Shown: positions 34,701-47,000 of the stretch, piece after piece
Position numbering within the stretch: the stretch's first letter is position 1
Layout: each line of letters opens with the position of its first letter
Source: Atherix ibis
Lineage: Eukaryota; Arthropoda; Insecta; Diptera; Athericidae
DNA length: 64,000 nucleotides
NCBI GenBank assembly: GCA_958298945.1
Contig: OY282608.1
Coordinates: 65,262,951 to 65,326,950 of the forward strand
Reading direction: 5' to 3'
Notes under the pieces: generated by a model
Databases searched by the model: none
Seen by the model: only the letters and a program-made list of their open reading frames with translations
Told to the model about the DNA's origin: nothing
Program-made: the position numbers and the translations under genes

Positions 34701-37490
34701 TGTTGGCTTGTTGGTTTGTTGGTTTGTTGGTTTGTTTGTTTATTTGTTTGTTGGTTTGTTGGCTTGTTGGCTTGTTGCTTTGTTGGTTTGTTGGTTTGTT
34801 GGCTTGTTGGCTTGTTGCTTTGTTGGTTTGTTGGTTTGTTGGCTTGTTGGCTTGTTGGCTTGTTGGTTTGTTAGTTTGTTGGCTTTTTGGTTACTTGGTT
34901 TGTTGGTTTGTTGGTTTGTTGGCTTGTTGGCTTGTTGGTTTGTTGGTTTGTTGGTTTGTTGGTTTGTTGGTTTGTTGGTTTGTTGGTTTTTTGGTTTGTT
35001 TGTTTGTTGGCTTTTTGGTTACTTGGTTTGTTGGTTTGTTGGTTTGTTGGCTTGTTGGCTTGTTGGTTTGTTGGTTTGTTGGTTTGTTGGTTTGTTGGTT
35101 TGTTGGTTTGTTGGCTTGTTGGCTTGTTGCTTTGTTGGTTTGTTGGTTTGTTGGCTTGTTGGCTTGTTGGCTTGTTGGTTTGTTAGTTTGTTGGCTTTTT
35201 GGTTACTTGGTTTGTTGGTTTGTTGGTTTGTTGGCTTGTTGGCTTGTTGGTTTGTTGGTTTGTTGGTTTGTTGGCTTGTTGGTTTGTTGGTTTGTTGGTT
35301 TGTTGGTGTTGGTTTGTTGGTTTGTTGGTTTTTTGGTTTGTTGGTTTGTTGGCTTGTTGGTTTGTTAGTTTGTTGGTTTGTTGGCTTGTTGGCTTGTTGG
35401 TTTGTTGGTTTTTCGGCTGGTTGGCTTGTTCCTTTGCTGGTTTGTTGGTTTGTTGGCTTGTTGACTTGTTGGTTTTTTAGTTTGTTGGCTTTTTGGTTAC
35501 TTGGTTTGTTGGTTTGTTGGTTTGTTGGCTTGTTGGTTTGTTGGCTTGTTGGTTTGTTGGGTTCTTGGTTTGTTGGCTTGTTGGCTTGTTGGTTTGTTGG
35601 TTTGTTGGCTTGTTGGTTTGTTAGTTTGTTGACTTTTTGGTTACTTGGTTTGTTGGTTTGTTGGTTTGTTGGCTTGTTGGTTTGTTGACTTGTTGGTTTG
35701 TTGGGTTGTTGGTTTGTTGGTTTATTGGCTTGTTGGTTTGTTGGTTTGTTGGTTTGTTGGTATGTTCGTTTGTTGGTTTGTTGGTTTTTTGGTTTGTTGG
35801 TTTGTTGGCTTGTTGGTTTGTTGGCTTGTTGGTTTGTTGGTTTGTTGGCTTGTTGGCTTGTTGCTTTGTTGGTTTGTTGGTTTGTTGGCTTGTTGGCTTG
35901 TTGCTTTGTTGGTTTGTTGGCTTGTTGGCTTGTTGGCTTGTTGGTTTGTTAGTTTGTTGGCTTTTTGGTTACTTGGTTTGTTGGTTTGTTGGTTTGTTGG
36001 CTTGTTGGTTTGTTGGCTTGTTGGTTTGTTGGTTTGTTGGTTTGTTGGCTTGTTGGCTTGTTGGTTTGTTGGTTTGTTGGTTTGTTGGTTTGTTGGTTTG
36101 TTGGTTTGTTGGTTTTTTGGTTTGTTTGTTTATTTGTTTGTTGGTTTGTTGGCTTGTTGGTTTGTTGGTTTGTTGGTTTGTTGGTGTGTTGGTTTGTTGG
36201 TTTGTTGGTTTTTTGGTTTATTGGTTTCATTGTTTGTTGGTTTGTTGGCTTGTTGGTTTGTTGGTTTGTTGGTTTGTTGGTTTGTTGGTTTGTTGGTTTG
36301 TTGGTTTGTTGGTTTTTTGGTTTGTTGGTTTATTTGTTTGTTGGTTTGTTGGCTTGTTGGTTTGTTGGTTTGTTGGTTTGTTTGCTTGTTGGTTTGTTGG
36401 TTTGTTGGTTTGTTGGCTTGTTGGCTTGTTGGTTTGTTGGTTTGTTGGCTTGTTGGTTTGTTGGTGTGTTGGCTTGTTGGCTTGTTGCTTTGTTCGTTTG
36501 ACGGTTTGTTGGTTTGTTGGTTTTTTGGTTTGTTGGTTTGTTGGTTTTTTGGCTTGTTGGCTTGTTGGTTTGTTGGTTTATTGGCTTGTTGGTTTGTTGG
36601 TTTGTTGGCTTGTTGGTTTGTTAGTTTATTGGTTTGTTGGTTTGTTTGGTTGTTGGTTTGTTGCTTTGTTGGTTTGTTGGTTTGTTGGTTGGTTGCCTTG
36701 TTGGTTTGTTGGCATGTTGGTTTGTTAGTTTGTTGGCTTTTTGGTTACTTGGTTTGTTTTGTTGGCTTGTTGGCTTGTTGGTTTGTTGGTTTGTTGGCTT
36801 GTTGGTTTGTTAGTTTGTTGGTTTGTTGGCTTGTTGGCTTCTTGGTTTGTTGGTTTTTCGGCTGGTTGGCTTGTTCCTTTGCTGGTTTGTTGGTTTGTTG
36901 GCTTGTTGACTTGTTGGTTTTTTAGTTTGTTGGCTTTTTGGTTACTTGGTTTGTTGGTTTGTTGGTTTGTTGGCTTGTTGGTTTGTTGGCTTGTTGGTTT
37001 GTTGGGTTCTTGGTTTGTTGGCTTGTTGGCTTGTTGGTTTGTTGGTTTGTTGGCTTGTTGGTTTGTTAGTTTGTTGACTTTTTGGTTACTTGGTTTGTTG
37101 GTTTGTTGGTTTGTTGGCTTGTTGGTTTGTTGGCTTGTTGGTTTGTTGGGTTGTTGGTTTGTTGGTTTATTGGCTTGTTGGTTTGTTGGTTTGTTGGTTT
37201 GTTGGTATGTTGGTTTGTTGGTTTGTTGGTTTTTTGGTTTGTTGGTTTGTTGGCTTGTTGGTTTGTTGGCTTGTTGGTTTGTTGGTTTGTTGGCTTGTTG
37301 GCTTGTTGCTTTGTTGGTTTGTTGGTTTGTTGGCTTGTTGGCTTGTTGCTTTGTTGGTTTGTTGGTTTGTTGGCTTGTTGGCTTGTTGGCTTGTTGGTTT
37401 GTTAGTTTGTTGGCTTTTTGGTTACTTGGTTTGTTGGTTTGTTGGTTTGTTGGCTTGTTGGTTTGGTGGCTTGTTGGTTTGTTGGTTTGT
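31440..37490 (+). repeat. HOR-B series, 1,445-bp period with deletion derivatives
   Basis: The HOR-B order is: TTGTTTTGTTGGC, TTTTTCGGCTGG, TTGGGTTCTTGG, TTGACTTTTTGGTTAC, TTGGTATG, GGCTTTTTGGTTAC, TTTGTTTATTTG, TTTCATTG, GGTGTGTTGG with TTCGTTTGA, and GGTTGGTTGCC. TCGG occurs at 31,557, 33,002, 34,087, 35,413 and 36,858; the steps are 1,445, 1,085, 1,326 and 1,445 bp. The 1,085-bp copy lacks the stretch with TTGGTATG. The 34.1-35.4 kb copy is rearranged, with repeated GGCTTTTTGGTTAC at 34,650-35,205 and a GGTGTTGG loss near 35,304. Four tracts show 1,445 or 1,445 minus a whole number of units. Confidence 0.85.
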
Positions 37491-39800
37491 TGGTTTGTTG
37501 GCTTGTTGGCTTGTTGGTTTGTTGGTTTGTTGGTTTGTTGGTTTGTTGGTTTGTTGGTTTTTTGGTTTATTTGTTTATTTGTTTGTTGGTTTGTTGGCTT
37601 GTTGGTTTGTTGGTTTGTTGGTTTGTTGGTGTGTTGGTTTGTTGGTTTGTTGGTTTTTTGGTTTGTTGGTTTCATTGTTTGTTGGTTTGTTGGCTTGTTG
37701 GTTTGTTGGTTTGTTGGTTTGTTGGTTTGTTGGTTTGTTGGTTTGTTGGTTTTTTGGTTTGTTGGTTTATTTGTTTGTTGGTTTGTTGGCTTGTTGTATT
37801 GTTGGTTTGTTGGTTTGTTTGCTTGTTGGTTTGTTGGTTTGTTGGTTTGTTGGCTTGTTGGCTTGTTGGTTTGTTGGTTTGTTGGCTTGTTGGTTTGTTG
37901 GTGTGTTGGCTTGTTGGCTTGTTGCTTTGTTCGTTTGATGGTTTGTTGGTTTGTTGGTTTTTTGGTTTGTTGGTTTGTTGGTTTCTTGGCTTGTTGGCTT
38001 GTTGGTTTGTTGGTTTATTGGCTTGTTGGTTTGTTGGTTTGTTGGCTTGTTGGTTTGTTAGTTTATTGGTTTGTTGGTTGGTTTGGTTGTTGGTTTGTTG
38101 CTTTGTTGGTTTGTTGGTTTGTTGGTTGGTTGCCTTGTTGGTTTGTTGGCTTGTTGGTTTGTTAGTTTGTTGGCTTTTTGGTTACTTGGTTTGTTTTGTT
38201 GGCTTGTTGGCTTGTTGGTTTGTTGGTTTGTTGGCTTGTTGGTTTGTTAGTTTGTTGGTTTGTTGGCTTGTTGGCTTGTTGGTTTGTTGGTTTTTCGGCT
38301 GGTTGGCTTGTTCCTTTGCTGGTTTGTTGGTTTGTTGGCTTGTTGACTTGTTGGTTTTTTAGTTTGTTGGCTTTTTGGTTACTTGGTTTGTTGGTTTGTT
38401 GGTTTGTTGGCTTGTTGGTTTGTTGGCTTGTTGGTTTGTTGGGTTGTTGGTTTGTTGGCTTGTTGGCTTGTTGATTTGTTGGTTTGTTGGTTTGTTGGTT
38501 TGTTGGTTTTTTGGTTTGTTGGTTTGTTGGTTTGTTGGCTTGTTGGTTTCTTGGTTTGTTGGCTTGTTGGCTTGTTGGTTTGTTAGTTTGTTGGCTTTTT
38601 GGTTACTTGGTTTGTTGGTTTGTTGGTTTGTTGGCTTGTTGGTTTGTTGGCTTGTTGGTTTGTTGGGTTGTTGGTTTGTTGGTTTATTGGTTTATTGGCT
38701 TGTTGGTTTGTTGGTTTGTTGGTTTGTTGGTTTGTTGGTTTGTTGGTTTGTTGGTTTGTTGGTTTGTTGGTTTTTTTGGTTTGTTGGTTTGTTGGCTTGT
38801 TGGCTTGTTGGTTTGTTGGTTTGTTGGCTTGTTGGTTTGTTAGTTTGTTGGTTTGTTGGCTTGCTGGCTTGTTGGTTTGTTGGTTTTTCGGCTGGTTGGC
38901 TTGTTGCTTTGCTGGTTTGTTGGTTTGTTGGCTTGTTGGCTTGTTAGTTTGTTAGTTTGTTGGCTTTTTGGTTACTTGGTTTGTTGGTTTGTTGGTTTGT
39001 TGGCTTGTTGGTTTGTTGGCTTGTTCGTTTGTGGGTTTGTTAGTTTGTTGGTTTGTTGGCTTGTTGGCTTGTTGCTTTGTTGATTTTTTGGTTTGTTGGT
39101 TTATTGGTTTGTTGGTTTATTTGTTTGTTGGTTTGTTGGCTTGTTGGTTTGTTGGTTTGTTGGTTTGTTGGCTTGTTGGTTTGTTGGTTTGTTGGCTTGT
39201 TGGCTTGTTGGTTTGTTGGTTTGTTGGCTTATTGGTTTGTGGGCTTGTTGGCTTGTTGGTTTGTTGGTTTGTTGGCTTGTTGGCTTGTAGGTTTGTTGGT
39301 TTGTTGGTTTGTTGGTTTATTTGTTTGTTGGTTTGTTGGTTTGTTGGTTTGTTGGTTTGTTGGCTTGTTGGTTTGTTGGTTTGTTGGTTTGTTGGTTTGT
39401 TGGTTTGTTGGTTTGTTGGTTTGTTGGTTTGTTGGTTTGTTGGTTTGTTGGTTTGTTGGTTTGTTGGTTTGTTGGTTTGTTGGCTTGTTGGTTTGTTGGT
39501 TTGTTGGCTTGTTGGCTTTTGGTTTGTTGGTTTGTTGGTTTGATGGTTTGTTGGCTTGTTGGTTTGTTGGTTTGTTGGCTTTTTAATTTGTTGGTTTGTT
39601 GGTTTGTTTGTTTGTTGGTTTGTTGGTTTGCTGGTTTTTTGGTTTGTTGGTTTATTTGTTTGTTGGTTTGTTGGTTTGTTGGTTTGTTGGTTTGTTGGTT
39701 TGTATGTTTGTTGGTTTGTTGGCTTGTTGGCTTGTTGGTTTGTTGGTTTGTTGGTTTATTTGTTTGTTGGTTTGTTGGCTTGTTGGTTTGTTGGCTTGTT
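37490..39800 (+). repeat. Tandem duplication, 2,317-bp unit, copy 1
   Basis: Matches the next block at 2,317 bp (38,888/41,205 for TCGG; 39,093/41,410; 39,309/41,626) and at 2,309 or 2,325 where one copy has a unit more or less. It contains the second half of a HOR-B, a paired TTTTTCGGCTGG (38,295 and 38,888), TTCGTTTGTGGG (about 39,024), GGCTTTTGG (about 39,514) and TTTTTAATTTG (about 39,580). The unit is 8x290 minus 3; inside are one -3, one -1 and one +1 indel. Confidence 0.9.
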
Positions 39801-42140
39801 GGTTTGTTGGCTTGTTGGCTTGTTGGTTTGTTGGTTTGTTGGTTTGTTGGTTTGTTGGTTTGTTGGTTTTTTGGTTTGTTTGTTTATTTGTTTGTTGGTT
39901 TGTTGGCTTGTTGGTTTGTTGGTTTGTTGGTTTGTTGGTGTGTTGGTTTGTTGGTTTGTTGGTTTTTTGGTTTGTTGGTTTCATTGTTTGTTGGTTTGTT
40001 GGCTTGTTGGTTTGTTGGTTTGTTGGTTTGTTGGTTTGTTGGTTTGTTGGTTTGTTGGTTTTTTGGTTTGTTGGTTTATTTGTTTGTTGGTTTGTTGGCT
40101 TGTTGGTTTGTTGGTTTGTTGGTTTGTTTGCTTGTTGGTTTGTTGGTTTGTTGGTTTGTTGGTTTGTTGGCTTGTTGGCTTGTTGGTTTGTTGGTTTGTT
40201 GGCTTGTTGGTTTGTTGGTGTGTTGGCTTGTTGGCTTGTTGCTTTGTTCGTTTGATGGTTTGTTGGTTTGTTGGTTTTTTGGTTTGTTGGTTTGTTGGTT
40301 TCTTGGCTTGTTGGCTTGTTGGTTTGTTGGTTTATTGGCTTGTTGGTTTGTTGGTTTGTTGGCTTGTTGGTTTGTTAGTTTATTGGTTTGTTGGTTGGTT
40401 TGGTTGTTGGTTTGTTGCTTTGTTGGTTTGTTGGTTTGTTGGTTGGTTGCCTTGTTGGTTTGTTGGCTTGTTGGTTTGTTAGTTTGTTGGCTTTTTGGTT
40501 ACTTGGTTTGTTTTGTTGGCTTGTTGGCTTGTTGGTTTGTTGGTTTGTTGGTTTGTTGGCTTGTTGGTTTGTTAGTTTGTTGGTTTGTTGGCTTGTTGGC
40601 TTGTTGGTTTGTTGGTTTTTCGGCTGGTTGGCTTGTTCCTTTGCTGGTTTGTTGGTTTGTTGGCTTGTTGACTTGTTGGTTTTTTAGTTTGTTGGCTTTT
40701 TGGTTACTTGGTTTGTTGGTTTGTTGGTTTGTTGGCTTGTTGGTTTGTTGGCTTGTTGGTTTGTTGGGTTGTTGGTTTGTTGGCTTGTTGGCTTGTTGAT
40801 TTGTTGGTTTGTTGGTTTGTTGGTTTGTTGGTTTGTTGGTTTTTTGGTTTGTTGGTTTGTTGGTTTGTTGGCTTGTTGGTTTCTTGGTTTGTTGGCTTGT
40901 TGGCTTGTTGGTTTGTTAGTTTGTTGGCTTTTTGGTTACTTGGTTTGTTGGTTTGTTGGTTTGTTGGCTTGTTGGTTTGTTGGCTTGTTGGTTTGTTGGG
41001 TTGTTGGTTTGTTGGTTTATTGGCTTGTTGGTTTGTTGGTTTGTTGGTTTGTTGGTTTGTTGGTTTGTTGGTTTGTTGGTTTGTTGGTTTTTTTGGTTTG
41101 TTGGTTTGTTGGCTTGTTGGCTTGTTGGTTTGTTGGTTTGTTGGCTTGTTGGTTTGTTAGTTTGTTGGTTTGTTGGCTTGCTGGCTTGTTGGTTTGTTGG
41201 TTTTTCGGCTGGTTGGCTTGTTGCTTTGCTGGTTTGTTGGTTTGTTGGCTTGTTGGCTTGTTAGTTTGTTAGTTTGTTGGCTTTTTGGTTACTTGGTTTG
41301 TTGGTTTGTTGGTTTGTTGGCTTGTTGGTTTGTTGGCTTGTTCGTTTGTGGGTTTGTTAGTTTGTTGGTTTGTTGGCTTGTTGGCTTGTTGCTTTGTTGA
41401 TTTTTTGGTTTGTTGGTTTATTGGTTTGTTGGTTTATTTGTTTGTTGGTTTGTTGGCTTGTTGGTTTGTTGGTTTGTTGGTTTGTTGGCTTGTTGGTTTG
41501 TTGGTTTGTTGGCTTGTTGGCTTGTTGGTTTGTTGGTTTGTTGGCTTATTGGTTTGTGGGCTTGTTGGCTTGTTGGTTTGTTGGTTTGTTGGCTTGTTGG
41601 CTTGTAGGTTTGTTGGTTTGTTGGTTTGTTGGTTTATTTGTTTGTTGGTTTGTTGGTTTGTTGGTTTGTTGGTTTGTTGGCTTGTTGGTTTGTTGGTTTG
41701 TTGGTTTGTTGGTTTGTTGGTTTGTTGGTTTGTTGGTTTGTTGGTTTGTTGGTTTGTTGGTTTGTTGGTTTGTTGGTTTGTTGGTTTGTTGGCTTGTTGG
41801 TTTGTTGGTTTGTTGGCTTGTTGGCTTTTGGTTTGTTGGTTTGTTGGTTTGATGGTTTGTTGGCTTGTTGGTTTGTTGGTTTGTTGGCTTTTTAATTTGT
41901 TGGTTTGTTGGTTTGTTTGTTTGTTGGTTTGTTGGTTTGCTGGTTTTTTGGTTTGTTGGTTTATTTGTTTGTTGGTTTGTTGGTTTGTTGGTTTGTTGGT
42001 TTGTTGGTTTGTATGTTTGTTGGTTTGTTGGCTTGTTGGCTTGTTGGTTTGTTGGTTTGTTGGTTTATTTGTTTGTTGGTTTGTTGGCTTGTTGGTTTGT
42101 TGGCTTGTTGGTTTGTTGGCTTGTTGGCTTGTTGGTTTGT
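39801..42140 (+). repeat. Tandem duplication, 2,317-bp unit, copy 2
   Basis: Second copy of the preceding block, carrying the same rare marks: the run of seven T (38,770/41,087), TTTGTATG (39,702/42,011) and GGTTTGATGG (39,538/41,847). The match ends near 42,140. Confidence 0.9.
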
Positions 42141-44000
42141 TGGTTTGTTGGCTTGTTGGCTTGTTGGTTTGTTGGTTTGTTGGTTTGTTGGTTTATTTGT
42201 TTGTTGGTTTGTTGGCTTGTTGGTTTGTTGGTTTGTTGGTTTGTTGGCTTGTTGGCTTGTTGGTTTGTTGGTTTGTTGGTTTGTTGGTTTGTTGGTTTGT
42301 TGGTTTGTTGGTTTGTTGGTTTGTTGGTTTGTTGGTTTGTTGGTTTGTTGGTTTGTTGGTTTGTTGATTTGTTGGTTTGTTGGCTTGTTGGGTTGTTGGT
42401 TTGTTGGTTTGTTGGTTTGTTGGTTTATTTGTTTGTTGGTTTGTTGGCTTGTTGGTTTGTTGGTTTGTTGGTTTGTTAGCTTGTTGGTTTGTTGGTTTGT
42501 TGGCTTGTTGGCTTGTTGGTTTGTTGGTTTGTTGGCTTATTGGTTTGTTGCCTTGTTGACTTGTTTGTTTGTTGGTTTGCTGGTTTGTTGGTTTGTTGGT
42601 TCATTTGTTTGTTGGTTTGTTGGTTTGTTGGCTTGTTGGTTTGTTGGCTTGTTGGTTTGTTGGTTTGTTGGTTTGTTGGTTTGTTGGTTTGTTGGTTTGT
42701 TGGTTTGTTGGTTTGTTGGTTTGTTGGTTTGTTGGTTTGTTGGTTTATTGGCTTGTTGATTTGTTGGTTTGTTGGTTTGTTGGCTTTTTGGTTTGTTGGT
42801 TTGTTGGTTTGTTGGTTTGTTGGTTTGTTGGTTTGTTGGTTTGTTGGTTTGTTGGTTTTTTGGTTTGTTGGTTTATTTGTTTGTTGGTTTGTTGGCTTGT
42901 TGGTTTGTTGGTTTGTTGGTTTGTTGGTTTGTTGGCTTGTTGGTTTGTTGGTTTGTTGGTTTGTTGGCTTGTTGGCTTGTTGGTTTGTTGGTTTGTTGGT
43001 TTATTTGTTTGTTGGTTTGTTGGCTTGTTGGTTTGTTGGTTTTTTGGTTTGTTGGTTTGTTGGCTTGTTGGTTTGTTGGTTTGTTGGTTTTTTGGTTTGT
43101 CGGTTTGTTGGTTTGTTAGTTTGTTGGTTTGTTGGTTTGTTGGTTACTTAGTTTGTTGGTTTGTTGGCATGTTGGTTTATTGGTTTGTTGGTTTGTTGGC
43201 TTGTTGGTTTGTTGGTTTGTTGGTTTGTTGGCTTTTTGGTTTGTTAGTTTGTTGGCTTGTTGGTTTGTTAGTTTGTTGGTTTGTTGGTTTGTTGGTTTGT
43301 TGGCTTGTTGGTTTGTTGGTTTGTTGGCTTGTTGGCTTGTTGGCTTGTTGGTTTGTTGGTTGGTTGCCTTGTTGGTTACTTAGTTTGTTGGTTTGTTGGT
43401 TTGTTGGTTTGTTGGCTTGTTGGCTTGTTGGTTTGTTGGTTAGTTCGTTTGTTGGTTTGTTAGTTTGTTGGTTTGTTGGCTTGTTGGCTTGTTGGTTTGT
43501 TGGTTTTTTGGTTTGTTGGTTTGTTGGTTTGTTGGTTTGTTGGTTTGTTGGTTTGTTGGTTTGTTGGTTTGTTGGTTTCTTGGTTTTTTGGTTTGTTGGT
43601 TTATTTGTTTGTTGGCTTGTTGGTTTGTTGGTTTGTTGGTTTGTTTGCTTGTTGGTTTGTTGGTTTGTTGGTTTGTTGGCTTGTTGGCTTGTTGGTTTGT
43701 TGGTTTGTTGGCTTGTTGGTTTGTTTGTGTGTTGGCTTGTTGGCTTGTTGCTTTGTTCGTTTGATGGTTTGTTGGTTTGTTGGTTTTTTGGTTTGTTGGT
43801 TTGTTGGTTTGTTGGCTTGTTGGCTTGTTGGTTTGTTGGTTTATTGGCTTGTTGGTTTGTTGGTTTGTTGGCTTGTTGGTTTGTTAGTTTATTGGTTTGT
43901 TGGTTTGTTTGGTTGTTGGTTTGTTGCTTTGTTGGTTTGTTGGTTTGTTGGTTGGTTGCCTTGTTGGTTTGTTGGCTTGTTGGTTTGTTAGTTTGTTGGC
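42141..44000 (+). repeat. C/D-type block with return to HOR-B
   Basis: Marks in order: GGCTTGTTGGGTTGTTGG (about 42,382), TTGCCTTGTTGAC (about 42,549), GGTTCATTTG (about 42,599), TTTGTCGG (about 43,097), TTACTTAG then GGCATG (about 43,144-43,168), GGTTAGTTCG (about 43,438), then HOR-B marks TTCGTTTGATGG (about 43,755) and GGTTGGTTGCC (about 43,950). The first half has the order of HOR-D at 52.7-61.5 kb. Confidence 0.75.
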
Positions 44001-47000
44001 TTTTTCGTTACTTGGTTTGTTTTGTTGGCTTGTTGGCTTGTTGGTTTGTTGGTTTGTTGGCTTGTTGGTTTGTTAGTTTGTTGGTTTGTTGGCTTGTTGG
44101 CTTGTTGGTTTGTTTGTTTTTCGGCTGGTTGGCTTGTTCCTTTGCTGGTTTGTTGGTTTGTTGGCTTGTTGACTTGTTGGTTTTTTAGTTTGTTGGCTTT
44201 TTGGTTACTTGGTTTGTTGGTTTGTTGGTTTGTTGGCTTGTTGGTTTGTTGGCTTGTTGGTTTGTTGGGTTGTTGGTTTGTTGGCTTGTTGGCTTGTTGG
44301 TTTGTTGGTTTGTTGGTTTGTTGGTTTGTTGGTTTGTTGGTTTTTTGGTTTGTTGGTTTGTTGGTTTGTTGGCTTGTTGGTTTCTTGGTTTGTTGGCTTG
44401 TTGGTTTCTTGGTTTGTTGGCTTGTTGGTTTGTTGGCTTGTTGGTTTGTTGGTTTGTTGGCTTGTTGGTTTGTTGGCTTGTTGGTTTGTTGGGTTGTTGG
44501 TTTGTTGGTTTATTGGCTTGTTGGTTTGTTGGTTTGTTGGTTTGTTGGTTTGTTGGTTTGTTGGTTTTTTGGTTTGTTGGTTTGTTGGCTTGTTGGCTTG
44601 TTGGTTTGTTGGTTTGTTGGCTTGTTGGTTTGTTAGTTTGTTGGTTTGTTGGCTTGCTGGCTTGTTGGTTTGTTGGTTTTTCGGCTGGTTGGCTTGTTGC
44701 TTTGCTGGTTTGTTGGTTTGTTGGCTTGTTGGCTTGTTAGTTTGTTAGTTTGTTGGCTTTTTGGTTACTTGGTTTGTTGGTTTGTTGGTTTGTTGGCTTG
44801 TTGGTTTGTTGGCTTGTTCGTTTGTGGGTTTGTTAGTTTGTTGGTTTGTTGGCTTGTTGGCTTGTTGGTTTGTTGATTTTTTGGTTTGTTGGTTTATTGG
44901 TTTGTTGGTTTATTTGTTTGTTGGTTTGTTGGCTTGTTGGTTTGTTGGTTTGTTGGTTTGTTGGCTTGTTGGTTTGTTGGTTTGTTGGCTTGTTGGCTTG
45001 TTGGTTTGTTGGTTTGTTGGCTTATTGGTTTGTTGGCTTGTTGGCTTGTTGGTTTGTTGGTTTGTTGGTTTGTTGGTTTGTTGGTTTGTTGGCTTGTTGG
45101 TTTGTTGGTTTGTTGGTTTGTTGGTTTGTTGGTTTGTTGGTTTGTTGGTTTGTTGGTTTGTTGGTTTGTTGGTTTGTTGGTTTGTTGGTTTGTTGGTTTG
45201 TTGATTTGTTGGTTTGTTGGCTTGTTGGTTTGTTGGTTTGTTGGTTTGTTGGCTTGTTGGTTTGTTAGTTTGTTGGTTTGTTGGTTTGTTGGTTTGTTGG
45301 TTTGTTGGCTTGTTGGTTTGTTGGTTTGTTGGCTTGTTGGCTTGTTGGCTTGTTGGTTTGTTGGTTTGTTGCCTTGTTGGTTACTTAGTTTGTTGGTTTG
45401 TTGGTTTGTTGGCTTGTTGGCTTGTTGGTTTGTTGGTTAGTTCGTTTGTTGGTTTGTTAGTTTGTTGGTTTGTTGGCTTGTTGGCTTGTTGGTTTGTTGG
45501 TTTTTTGGTTTGTTGGTTTGTTGGTTTGTTGGTTTGTTGGTTTGTTGATTTGTTGGTTTGTTGGTTTTTTGGTTTGTTGGTTTATTTGTTTGTTGGTTTC
45601 TTGGCTTGTTGGTTTGTTGGTTTGTTGGTTTGTTTGCTTGTTGGTTTGTTGGTTTGTTGGTTTGTTGGCTTGTTGGCTTGTTGGTTTGTTGGTTTGTTGG
45701 CTTGTTGGTTTGTTGGTGTGTTGGCTTGTTGGCTTGTTGCTTTGTTCGTTTGATGGTTTGTTGGTTTGTTGGTTTTTTGGTTTGTTGGTTTGTTGGTTTG
45801 TTGGCTTGTTGGCTTGTTGGTTTGTTGGTTTATTGGCTTGTTGGTTTGTTGGTTTGTTGGCTTGTTGGTTTGTTAGTTTATTGGTTTGTTGGTTTGTTTG
45901 GTTGTTGGTTTGTTGCTTTGTTGGTTTGTTGGTTTGTTGGTTGGTTGCCTTGTTGGTTTGTTGGCTTGTCTGTTTGTTAGTTTGTTGGCTTTTTGGTTAC
46001 TTGGTTTGTTTTGTTGGCTTGTTGGCTTGTTGGTTTGTTGGTTTGTTGGCTTGTTGGTTTGTTAGTTTGTTGGTTTGTTGGCTTGTTGGCTTGTTGGTTT
46101 GTTGGTTTTTCGGCTGGTTGGCTTGTTCCTTTGCTGGTTTGTTGGTTTGTTGGCTTGTTGACTTGTTGGTTTTTTAGTTTGTTGGCTTTTTGGTTACTTG
46201 GTTTGTTGGTTTGTTGGTTTGTTGGCTTGTTGGTTTGTTGGCTTGTTGGTTTGTTGGGTTCTTGGTTTGTTGGCTTGTTGGCTTGTTGGTTTGTTGGTTT
46301 GTTGGTTTGTTGGTTTATTGGTTTGTTGGTTTTTTGGTTTGTTGGTTTGTTGGTTTGTTGGCTTGTTGGTTTCTTGGTTTGTTGGCTTGTTGGCTTGTTG
46401 GTTTGTTAGTTTGTTGGCTTTTTGGTTACTTGGTTTGTTGGTTTGTTGGTTTGTTGGCTTGTTGGTTTGTTGGCTTGTTGGTTTGTTGGGTTGTTGGTTT
46501 GTTGGTTTATTGGCTTGTTGGTTTGTTGGTTTGTTGGTTTGTTGGTTTGTTGGTTTGTTGGTTTTTTGGTTTGTTGGTTTGTTGGCTTGTTGGTTTGTTG
46601 GCTTGTTGGTTTGTTGGTTTGTTGGCTTGTTGGCTTGTTGCTTTGTTGGTTTGTTGGTTTGTTGGCTTTTTGGTTACTTGGTTTGTTGGTTTGTTGGTTT
46701 GTTGGCTTGTTGGTTTGTTGGCTTGTTGGTTTGTTGGTTTGTTGGTTTGTTGGCTTGTTGGCTTGTTGGTTTGTTGGTTTGTTGGTTTGTTGGTTTGTTG
46801 GTTTGTTGGTTTTTTGGTTTGTTTGTTTATTTGTTTGTTGGTTTGTTGGCTTGTTGGTTTGTTGGTTTGTTGGTTTGTTGGTTTGTTGGTTTGTTGGTTT
46901 GTTGGTTTTTGGTTTGTTGGTTTCATTGTTTGTTGGTTTGTTGGCTTGTTGGTTTGTTGGTTTGTTGGTTTGTTGGTTTGTTGGTTTGTTGGTTTGTTGG

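Noticed and set aside
36725..37675. 316-codon open frame on the - strand (PTNQQTNK repeats)
   Set aside because: It results from the complement CAAACCAA having no stop. The ATG comes from the TTTCAT landmark. There is no sign of a gene.
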